Below the pieces are notes generated by a model, which was not told the origin of the DNA, searched no databases, and saw nothing but the letters and a program-made list of their open reading frames with translations. Both the position numbers and the translations under genes were made by a program. Below, one piece after another: positions 1-6,071 of a stretch of 8,579 nucleotides of DNA (position 1 is its first letter; each line of letters begins with the position of its first letter). The stretch lies in contig JACPOX010000298.1 in the NCBI GenBank assembly GCA_016191305.1, positions 1 through 8,579 on the forward strand, read 5' to 3'. This DNA is from Legionella longbeachae (lineage in GTDB: Bacteria > Pseudomonadota > Gammaproteobacteria > Legionellales > Legionellaceae).

Positions 1-1587
1 AAGGTAAGCTCGGCAGGTTCCACGCTTGATTATATTGAGCGTACAGCACGACAAATTCAATATGTAGAACAACAACAAGTTTGGCCTGGATTTCATCCCG
101 CGGCAACACCCACAATTATACAAATGGTTAAGCAGACTCTTACGGCTGATGGTATTGATGAAAAGAGGACAGCTTATGCATTTAATTTCACCCCAAGCGT
201 TTTTCTTTGGGAAAAAATCACGTCTTATGACTATCTTTATTTTTTGGCAGATGCGAAGCCGCTGGAACTTGAAAATCATGCAGATGGTAAATATGTGACT
301 GTCGATGGGCAACGCAGTTATGTTGATATTGAGAATGAGTATAATATTTCAGAACAAGAAAATGTATATAATAAGTTTATGCGATCACGCGCCAGCACAT
401 ACTTACAAAATGAATCAACGATAAATCCTGTAAATACTCAATATACAGATATAGTCTATGATGGTTTTAATCAAATAGATTTAATTAAACTCGCTTATTT
501 AGAAGATGCTGCTTTAACACAAGTACAACAATCTGATGCTAGCAGCGCTGAAGAAGCGTTACGTGATGCAGTAGCTATTCAACAATATCGAAACAGTATT
601 CTTAACAAAGATTATCGTGTTTTTGAAAATGCCAATGAAATTATTACTGGCATTCCTGATTATATTACCTGGACAAGTCAGCAGTTAAATGAAGAAGATT
701 ATCGTAAAATGACTCAACGTTCTGGCTGTAGGCCTTTAAAAAGCTTTACAGGACCGGAGGAAATTGCTGACTGCATGCTTTTAAAGTTGCCCGCGTTTTC
801 AAGTTCAGTGTATGGGCATGCCTTTGAGAAAAAACAGCCCGGATTAGCTTGGAAAATAGACGTAGAACAGCAATTTAAATCAATCTCCCAAATGGCGATA
901 GATCATTACAACTTTACTGATGAGCAAGCACGATTTTTGACAGAGACAGCGATGAATAAAGCAGTCTATCAATATAAGCGTATTAATCAGATCATAAATA
1001 CAAGAATGAAACCTTATCTTGATTCTTTACACATGGTATTTAACCAATACCAAGAGATGCAAGGTCCGGAGTTACGTACTGATCTTCAATTGGGTATCTT
1101 ACTCATCACCTTTAGTCCTTATATTCCCAACCTTTTCCAAGATATCTATACTGTGAATTCGCACACAATCCTGTTGACAAATATTAATTTGGTTCCTGAT
1201 CAAACAATTAAATTAGTCGATGATAAAGCCGTGCTCGTATTCAATCATCTGCCTTTCATGGGTATTCATTTAGAAATGAATGGCCTTCAAGTCGATGATG
1301 CGAAGTCTTATACAGGATTTAAATTAAGTGATGAGGCGCTATTAATCCTTGATGATCATACTTATCTTGCAAAAGATTTTATTCAAGATAAAAAAGTCGA
1401 AAAATTCTATCATTCATTCACTGTTAAAGATAAATACATGATCTTTACTTCCCCTGTAAGTGGCATATTCGATGCCAGTGAGGGAGGTATGAGATTAAAG
1501 GAAACTGAAACAGTGAAAAACAGTGTTAAACCGACTTTCAATGGATTAATCGACAAGTTAGCTCAGAGAGAAATGGCTAATGATTAA
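1..1587 (+). CDS. Unidentified large protein, 5'-partial (C-terminal 528 residues)
   Basis: The reading frame is open from base 1 to a TAA at 1585-1587. There is an in-frame ATG at 124, but 41 sense codons precede it (residues such as STLDYIERTARQIQ and VWPGFHPA look like ordinary protein) and no ribosome binding site stands before it (the bases there are ACAATTATACAA). The real start is therefore left of the window and this is the C-terminal part. I do not recognise the family. The visible 528 residues contain no transmembrane segment, no obvious enzyme signature and only two or three cysteines. The part up to about residue 370 looks mostly helical and rich in Gln, Asn and Tyr; the last 150 residues alternate short hydrophobic and polar stretches as in a beta-rich domain. 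The tail is polar (ends EMAND). In a Legionella-like genome this could be a secreted protein, but nothing seen here proves that. Coding is certain; function is not. Confidence 0.85.
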   Translation, partial: KVSSAGSTLDYIERTARQIQYVEQQQVWPGFHPAATPTIIQMVKQTLTADGIDEKRTAYAFNFTPSVFLWEKITSYDYLYFLADAKPLELENHADGKYVTVDGQRSYVDIENEYNISEQENVYNKFMRSRASTYLQNESTINPVNTQYTDIVYDGFNQIDLIKLAYLEDAALTQVQQSDASSAEEALRDAVAIQQYRNSILNKDYRVFENANEIITGIPDYITWTSQQLNEEDYRKMTQRSGCRPLKSFTGPEEIADCMLLKLPAFSSSVYGHAFEKKQPGLAWKIDVEQQFKSISQMAIDHYNFTDEQARFLTETAMNKAVYQYKRINQIINTRMKPYLDSLHMVFNQYQEMQGPELRTDLQLGILLITFSPYIPNLFQDIYTVNSHTILLTNINLVPDQTIKLVDDKAVLVFNHLPFMGIHLEMNGLQVDDAKSYTGFKLSDEALLILDDHTYLAKDFIQDKKVEKFYHSFTVKDKYMIFTSPVSGIFDASEGGMRLKETETVKNSVKPTFNGLIDKLAQREMAND

Positions 1588-1604
1588 TCTATAGTAATTA
1601 AAAC

Positions 1605-1649
1605 TTGATCTGACAGGTACCCGTTTTTTAGAAATGTCTGTCAGGTCAA
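1605..1649. repeat. Imperfect inverted repeat, 12-bp arms
   Basis: TTGATCTGACAG (1605-1616) pairs with CTGTCAGGTCAA (1638-1649), 12 bp with a single G-T wobble. After one mismatch, AAA at 1601-1603 can pair with TTT at 1651-1653. The 21-base loop contains a T6 run (1624-1629), but inside the loop and not after the stem, so this is a poor intrinsic terminator. It starts 17 bases after the stop of the plus-strand gene and directly precedes the GC-richer remnant, so it may be the end of a small mobile or palindromic element. That origin is inference. Confidence 0.6.
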
Positions 1650-1667
1650 ATTTATTGATAAATTTTT
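1648..1667 (+). terminator. Possible weak AT-only hairpin with T run
   Basis: AAATTTAT (1648-1655) and ATAAATTT (1658-1665) form an 8-bp perfect palindrome around TG, with a run of five T at 1663-1667 overlapping its end. It lies about 60 bases past the stop of the plus-strand gene and is the only plus-orientation candidate for a terminator there. The stem is entirely A/T and hence weak, and it shares bases with the preceding inverted repeat. Low confidence. Confidence 0.25.
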
Positions 1668-1668
1668 C

Positions 1669-1764
1669 CATTCTGCGCGTAAGCTTTGGCATGGAGAGAG
1701 TTACGGTCATTGGCTGCCGAAGAGTCGTGCGGTGACTCTTGAGGTTTGTTTTGAGGGTAAGTAA
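1669..1764 (+). pseudogene. Coding-like remnant, unidentified (no start codon)
   Basis: One plus-strand frame reads through this interval and ends in TAA at 1762-1764. It includes the peptide KLWHGESYGHWLPKSRAV and ends CFEGK. The stretch 1672-1758 is about 53% G+C (46 of 87 bases by my count), clearly above the AT-rich surroundings. The frame can be followed back to codon 1609, after a TGA at 1606-1608, but contains no ATG and no ribosome binding site. This looks like the 3' tail of a gene whose front has been lost, possibly left by a mobile element. I cannot name the parent protein. The minus strand is also open through the same bases, so coding by this frame is not proven. Confidence 0.3.
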
Positions 1765-1773
1765 AAAATACGT

Positions 1774-1812
1774 TTATGCATTGAATTTATTGATCATAAA
1801 TTCAATGCATAA
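1774..1812 (-). terminator. Perfect 17-bp hairpin, terminator of the minus-strand gene
   Basis: TTATGCATTGAATTTAT (1774-1790) and ATAAATTCAATGCATAA (1796-1812) are exact reverse complements separated by the 5-base loop TGATC. The hairpin lies 11 bases past the stop codon of the minus-strand gene. Read on the minus strand, it is followed after four bases by a run of six T (complement of 1763-1768), the layout of a Rho-independent terminator. On the plus strand no T run follows, so it should work mainly in the minus direction. The stem is AT-rich, compensated by its length. Confidence 0.65.
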
Positions 1813-1823
1813 GTCATTGTCTG

Positions 1824-4800
1824 CTACTTCTTCATCCCCTGGCTTATATTCTCTTGATTTTCTGGTATTCCAGTAAATAATTCTTTGAGGTTAGAATATC
1901 CATCTTCTTTCAAGCTTTTTAAATTCTTCTCAATTTTTTTTCCTAAGCGTCCGTTCTTATATATTGGGTTATCGAGAAAACTTAGATCACCTGTAAAATT
2001 ACCATCCTTCAAGCTTTTCAATGAATCTATAAGCCTCAAAACATCTCCTTTTTTTGCCTCTTTACTATAAGTGAAAAAATTTATAAAAAAATAGTTTTCT
2101 TTTTCTAGTGCTACTTTTTCATGGTATTTTTCAAGACTCTTTATAAACACATCTAGCTTATCTTTAAAAAGATCTTGTTTCATTTCTATTATTTGTCCTG
2201 TTGTAAGATCTTCAGGTTTATCTATCACAAATCCATAATATAATTCAGACTCTGTCGGTTTTTTCTTAAAATAATTACTCTCTTCAATTTCAATTTCTTC
2301 TCCATCCTTTTCGGTTTTTTGGTTTTCTTCCTCTTCGTGTTGTGTCATTTCTATTTCTTTCTTTTCAGGCATTGTATCTATTTTTTGCTCATCAATTTGT
2401 TGGTTTTTAAAGCTTTTTGATACTTCTTTAAGATTATTTATCACTTCTTTTTCTTTTTGATGAGTTTTTAGATATTTATTTTTTCTCTGTTTCAATCGTT
2501 CCATATACTTATTTAATTCCTCTTGTACTGTAGACAGGATGGGAGGATTAAAAGATGTGGATTTTGCCTTTTCAACCAAACTCGATATTTCCTTAATGTG
2601 TTCAATACAATCAATGACATAATTGCTCACCATTCTAGAGGTCATTAAAACATCTCGTTTTTCAATTTCTGCTAAAAATTCGTCTGTCGTTTTTATAGCC
2701 TCTTCTATAAATTCAAGATATTCTGGATTTCCATCTGGACGATTCAAATATGTATCTGAAGCTTTATAACCAAATAAATGATTCTTATTTGTTTTGCTTA
2801 AAAAAGATTTGGCTTCTTGCTCAATTAATAATTTTGGTGTAACGACATTTTTTGAAACAAAGGCTAAATCAACTCGAATTGCCTCTGCCATATAATCAAG
2901 ATAGTGGGTATAACCTATAGTACTGGGTAGAATCTCTTCATTTTTTGGATTATCTTTAATAGGTTTTCCTTGGTCTTCCATATTCATAAATAAAGCTTGA
3001 TTTAACACATCATCAAAAACAACTTTTGGATCTAGTTGTAGTTTTTCTATAACAAACTTTTTAATTGCTTCTCTTATTGATTTATTAACACGTTGGTTCT
3101 TTGGATCAACCAAATTAGCTAATTGTTTAATCAATAACGTTCGATATAAAATAAACTCATGGGTATTTTCAATCGGGGCATCGGATTTTTTCCCTAATTC
3201 CTCCTCTTTTAAAGGTCTATTGAGGGAATAAAGAAAATCTAAAGAATTTTGTAAATATTCTTCAATATTCTGAGAATTAATTTTCTTTTCAATTCGATTC
3301 TTTGGGTCTTCTGGTCTTAAATGTATCATATCTCGATAGTCATCATCACCTTTGAAAATAGTCCAACGATTTTTATCTTTCATTAGCCTGGCATTTAATC
3401 GTTGTGCTGCCAGCAAAATAGAATAATGCGGATTTAACATCGTTTTATTTTCATCTGCAACAATAGGTGCAAGTTTCCTTGCTAGCGTCAAATCTTGTTC
3501 TAAGCCACCTAAACCTCCTTTTTTAACTGGACGAGTATAAAAATTAATTACTTCCTTCGGAAGTTCTTGTTTCGCATTTAAAGGGACAACTGCTATAATT
3601 TCAAGTACTTGTTGTTTCATCTTTTCGATTAGTTTAAAGTTTTTAATGATTTTCTCATATGCTGGATTTTGTATATATTCCATTGTCTTAGAAATAAAAT
3701 CTTTTAATTCTTGATGCATGTCTATAGGGTTTTCTGAAGTCATCATATTTTTTAAATGATTTTGCATTTTCGCTGTTTGCTTTTCAGATTCTTCTATTAT
3801 TGTTTTTTCTAGTTTTCTTAAATCAACTTCGCTTATCTTATTATGGCGATAGCGAGAAGCGTGTTCTCTGATCCAAGAAGTGCTAGCACCCATGGCAAGA
3901 ACTGCTTTCTCTTCCACAAAAAAACTTTGGAAATAAGCATAAAACCCTTTCGGAGCATTTTCATTTTTGAACTTCTCAAGATCATCTATATCATCAGAAG
4001 TAGTTTCAACCACGCTAGAAATTAAATTATCCAAACGCGTACTGTCGTTCCTAACATCTTGTACGGTGCGATCAATTGCAGTTCGGTTGTCTTTATCTCT
4101 TTTGTACTTCAAAGAATCAATTTTCTCTATCGAGAAATAAGTTGCAGCTCCGGTAACGCAGGCTATGATTAAACCAACACTTGCTATACCTGCTATACCA
4201 ATTAAACTAAGAGGACTACCAATAATCATCACCGCCAAGCCTACTGCTATAGCACCCCCAATGAAGCCCACTATGCTTGCAATGTGTTTTTGATATTTTG
4301 CTAAAAAAGTAGGCTCCACCATCTGGTCTTCCAGATACTTGGCACATCGGTTCATGAATTCAACTTGCAATTTCTGAGTAAATTTTTCTCGATCGTCTTT
4401 ATTTGCAAAAAAACTGTTTATCCATCTAACAATTTGCAACTGTTCGTTGTCAGATTTAAAAGCATCTTCTTGAATTTTATAAATACTTTCAAAAGCCTTT
4501 TCAAAAAATTTATTTAACTCAGTTAAAAAATAAACTTCAATTGCGTGATTAATGGCCTCATTAATTGCTTTCTCACGCTCTTTATCGGTCATTTTCTTTT
4601 GAGGATCTATTAGATTCATATTTAAGTCTGATTTAAACTCCTCACGCATATTGCGTCCTGCATTATCACTTAGACCCAGCAAAACACACTCTCTAAAATG
4701 AAATAATGCGACGAGCTCTTTAGACAAAGCATTATATTTTTCGTCTGTGAAACCGGCTTTATTCATTACCTCTTTTAATTTTCCAAAATCATTCGTGGGT

Positions 4801-5222
4801 GCATTTTGAGCCGTCATCGAGTTGAACAATACGGTACCTAGTCCAGCTCCAATGAGAACGCTAAAAATACCCGTTACGGGTTTTGGTACTGGATTAATTA
4901 CTGGAATGTTATTTTGTGCATAATAAGAAACAGCTGCTGCACCAACTCCTCCTAATGCTGCCAATAACGTATAACCTGCTTTAGCGCCAGAAGAAAGTGG
5001 GTCACCAATTTCTTCATCTAGAAAATATTTCTTTTTACCTCTGTATAGCTCCATCTCATTTGCATATTGTTCCACTGCTTTTGCGTTTTCTAGCTCACCT
5101 CTCATTTCCAACTGAGTGATCGTATTTTGTTTTAAATATTCCTTATGGTTGTCCGTGATGAGTTGAAAATAGTCGTTAAGGTTGCGTTTCTTTTTCGTCA
5201 TTTTAGTACTCACTAAGAACAT
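1824..5222 (-). CDS. Large putative Dot/Icm effector with two hydrophobic hairpins (unidentified family)
   Basis: A 1132-residue frame, uninterrupted, ending in TAG at 1824-1826. I do not recognise the full-length family. From the N terminus: a charged stretch (1-75); two Gly/Ala-rich hydrophobic segments (about 84-102 and 117-135); a helical section; a second hydrophobic pair (about 312-333 and 337-362); long Lys/Glu-rich helical, probably coiled-coil stretches (notably about 455-495 and 880-960); a Glu-rich block (about 949-985); and a compact C-terminal module (about 1049-1096). There is no signal peptide. The tail (ENQENISQGMKK) is polar with Met at -3, compatible with a Dot/Icm signal. 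Two starts are possible: the first ATG (5220-5222) lacks a ribosome binding site, whereas the ATG at 5199-5201 has GTGAG seven bases upstream, giving 1125 residues. I favour the second. A PmrA-like operator precedes the gene. Together these suggest a translocated effector acting at a host membrane; this is inference and the activity is unknown. Confidence 0.8.
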   Translation of the reverse strand: MFLVSTKMTKKKRNLNDYFQLITDNHKEYLKQNTITQLEMRGELENAKAVEQYANEMELYRGKKKYFLDEEIGDPLSSGAKAGYTLLAALGGVGAAAVSYYAQNNIPVINPVPKPVTGIFSVLIGAGLGTVLFNSMTAQNAPTNDFGKLKEVMNKAGFTDEKYNALSKELVALFHFRECVLLGLSDNAGRNMREEFKSDLNMNLIDPQKKMTDKEREKAINEAINHAIEVYFLTELNKFFEKAFESIYKIQEDAFKSDNEQLQIVRWINSFFANKDDREKFTQKLQVEFMNRCAKYLEDQMVEPTFLAKYQKHIASIVGFIGGAIAVGLAVMIIGSPLSLIGIAGIASVGLIIACVTGAATYFSIEKIDSLKYKRDKDNRTAIDRTVQDVRNDSTRLDNLISSVVETTSDDIDDLEKFKNENAPKGFYAYFQSFFVEEKAVLAMGASTSWIREHASRYRHNKISEVDLRKLEKTIIEESEKQTAKMQNHLKNMMTSENPIDMHQELKDFISKTMEYIQNPAYEKIIKNFKLIEKMKQQVLEIIAVVPLNAKQELPKEVINFYTRPVKKGGLGGLEQDLTLARKLAPIVADENKTMLNPHYSILLAAQRLNARLMKDKNRWTIFKGDDDYRDMIHLRPEDPKNRIEKKINSQNIEEYLQNSLDFLYSLNRPLKEEELGKKSDAPIENTHEFILYRTLLIKQLANLVDPKNQRVNKSIREAIKKFVIEKLQLDPKVVFDDVLNQALFMNMEDQGKPIKDNPKNEEILPSTIGYTHYLDYMAEAIRVDLAFVSKNVVTPKLLIEQEAKSFLSKTNKNHLFGYKASDTYLNRPDGNPEYLEFIEEAIKTTDEFLAEIEKRDVLMTSRMVSNYVIDCIEHIKEISSLVEKAKSTSFNPPILSTVQEELNKYMERLKQRKNKYLKTHQKEKEVINNLKEVSKSFKNQQIDEQKIDTMPEKKEIEMTQHEEEENQKTEKDGEEIEIEESNYFKKKPTESELYYGFVIDKPEDLTTGQIIEMKQDLFKDKLDVFIKSLEKYHEKVALEKENYFFINFFTYSKEAKKGDVLRLIDSLKSLKDGNFTGDLSFLDNPIYKNGRLGKKIEKNLKSLKEDGYSNLKELFTGIPENQENISQGMKK
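5199..5213 (-). promoter_or_regulatory. Ribosome binding site favouring the second start of the large minus-strand gene
   Basis: On the minus strand, GTGAG is followed by seven bases (TACTAAA) and then ATG (5199-5201, codon 8 of the longest frame). The first ATG, at 5220-5222, is preceded only by A/T bases and lies within or next to the predicted -10 region, so a transcript from that promoter would leave it almost no leader. The second ATG is therefore the better start. Confidence 0.5.
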
Positions 5223-5227
5223 TATTT

Positions 5228-5245
5228 AATATAGATAGTTTAGCA
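5228..5245 (-). promoter_or_regulatory. Candidate -10 region of the large minus-strand gene
   Basis: Two overlapping possibilities are visible on the minus strand downstream of the PmrA-like box: TAAACT at 5242-5237, preceded by TGC (an extended -10 pattern) and 7 bases after the box, and TATATT at 5233-5228 (five of six matches to TATAAT), 16 bases after the box. No good -35 is present, as expected for a promoter activated by an OmpR-family regulator bound at the -35 position. I cannot decide between the two from sequence alone. Confidence 0.4.
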
Positions 5246-5249
5246 TTTA

Positions 5250-5269
5250 AACATTAAGAAAAGATTACG
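5250..5269 (-). promoter_or_regulatory. PmrA-like operator (tandem CTTAATATT-type box)
   Basis: Minus-strand reading gives CGTAATCTT (5269-5261), a TT spacer, and CTTAATGTT (5258-5250): two direct repeats with an 11-base period. The PmrA box described for Legionella pneumophila and Coxiella burnetii is, as I recall it, cTTAATatT, two bases, cTTAATatT. The half-sites here match at 7 of 9 and 8 of 9 positions. The box stands just upstream of the candidate -10 sequences of the large gene, in the orientation expected for activation. PmrA is known to activate dot/icm genes and many effector genes, so this supports the effector call. Whether the divergent two-component operon is also affected is unknown. 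Confidence 0.6.
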
Positions 5270-5282
5270 GGCTTTTCGAGGA

Positions 5283-5310
5283 TTAAAATACACATTTTTA
5301 TTGTTATAAT
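5283..5310 (+). promoter_or_regulatory. Sigma-70 promoter for the two-component operon
   Basis: A perfect TATAAT at 5305-5310, preceded at 16 bases' distance by TTAAAA (5283-5288, four of six matches to TTGACA). The start codon of the response regulator lies 32 bases further on. This is the only strong -10 in the 120-base divergent intergenic region in plus orientation. Confidence 0.6.
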
Positions 5311-5342
5311 CGAAACTCCAATGGTAAAGGCCCTGGCAACTC

Positions 5343-6071
5343 ATGAGCACAAAAAAAAACCACATACTGATTATCGATGACGATCAAGAAATTACCCATT
5401 TGATTAATGACTACTTACTTAAAAATGGTTTCCGCACTACCTGGACTTATAATGGTCTCAACATCAAACAATTATTGAAAGCAAATAATTTTGATCTCAT
5501 CATTTTGGATATTATGTTACCTGGGATAAATGGGCTCGATTTATGTCAAACTATTCGCCAAACACATAGTGTGCCCATTATTATGTTAAGTGCTGCAAAC
5601 AGTATCGCGGATCGCGTTGCTGGATTGGAGCTTGGTGCGGATGATTATATTTCCAAGCCTTTCAGTTCTCGTGAATTATTAGCTCGTGTTAAAGCCCAGT
5701 TAAGAAGAACTCAGGGAGATTTGGAACATGACCGCAAAAAATTGACTCCATTGCAACACATCCATTTCGATGATTGGATTCTTGATCGCAACACTCATTC
5801 TTTGATTGACCAAGAATCGATTGCCTATCCCTTAAGCCAACGTGAATATGAGTTATTGGTTATTTTTTTAGAACATCCAGGACGAATTTTAAGTAGAGAG
5901 CAACTCATGGATTTACTATATGACAAAGATTTTGATTCACAAGACAGAGCCATTGATGTGCTGATTGGTCGTTTACGTAAAAAAATTGAATTTGACTCAC
6001 GTAACCCATGCTTATTATTAACTGTTCGTGGCGGCGGTTATCAGTTCAAAGCCAAGGTGAATTTAGTATGA
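5343..6071 (+). CDS. OmpR-family two-component response regulator
   Basis: A 242-residue DNA-binding response regulator, the usual length for the OmpR/PhoB class. The N-terminal receiver (about 5-122) has the acidic pair D12/D13, phospho-acceptor D56 (in LDIMLPG), S83 in the conserved Thr/Ser position and K105 in SKPF; all catalytic positions are intact. The C-terminal winged helix (about 135-237) ends with the typical recognition helix (RAIDVLIGRLRKKI) and the RGGGYQF hairpin. The receiver, especially LELGADDYISKPF followed by RELLAR, resembles OmpR more than PhoB. The start is fixed: an in-frame TAA at 5325-5327 is followed by no other start codon before the ATG at 5343. The nearest Shine-Dalgarno-like AAAGG (5326-5330) is 12 bases away, rather far, so translation may be modest. 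It is the first gene of an operon with its cognate kinase. Target genes cannot be read from the sequence. Confidence 0.95.
   Translation: MSTKKNHILIIDDDQEITHLINDYLLKNGFRTTWTYNGLNIKQLLKANNFDLIILDIMLPGINGLDLCQTIRQTHSVPIIMLSAANSIADRVAGLELGADDYISKPFSSRELLARVKAQLRRTQGDLEHDRKKLTPLQHIHFDDWILDRNTHSLIDQESIAYPLSQREYELLVIFLEHPGRILSREQLMDLLYDKDFDSQDRAIDVLIGRLRKKIEFDSRNPCLLLTVRGGGYQFKAKVNLV
6054..6070 (+). promoter_or_regulatory. Ribosome binding site and start of the histidine kinase
   Basis: AAGGTGA (6054-6060) lies seven bases before ATG 6068-6070. This ATG overlaps the regulator stop as ATGA (6068-6071), a normal coupled arrangement. The same frame also offers an ATG at 6008, inside the regulator gene, but that start would add 20 residues encoded by the regulator's own winged-helix codons, so it is rejected. 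Confidence 0.85.

Noticed and set aside
1605..1649. Inverted repeat as terminator of the plus-strand gene
   Set aside because: The T6 run is inside the loop and the stem is not followed by a T tract. The AT-only palindrome just downstream is a slightly better, but still weak, candidate.
1590..1764. Minus-strand open frame through the GC-richer remnant (includes RRMEKFINKFDLTDISKK)
   Set aside because: It is open for around 60 codons, but starts inside the T run of the terminator, has no ribosome binding site before its internal ATG codons and shows no recognisable family. The opposite frame fits the composition equally well, so neither is called as a gene.
1885..2070. Plus-strand open frame of 61 codons
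   Set aside because: It lies entirely antisense to the C-terminal part of the large minus-strand gene and its Phe/Leu/Ser-rich composition is what the complement of Lys/Glu-rich codons gives. No ribosome binding site or family resemblance.
3843..4025. Plus-strand open frame of 60 codons
   Set aside because: Antisense to the middle of the large minus-strand gene, with no promoter, no ribosome binding site and no recognisable motif.
6008..6067. Upstream start of the histidine kinase giving 20 extra residues
   Set aside because: Those residues are encoded by the last codons of the response regulator in another frame. The ATG at 6068 has a strong Shine-Dalgarno sequence and the standard ATGA overlap.
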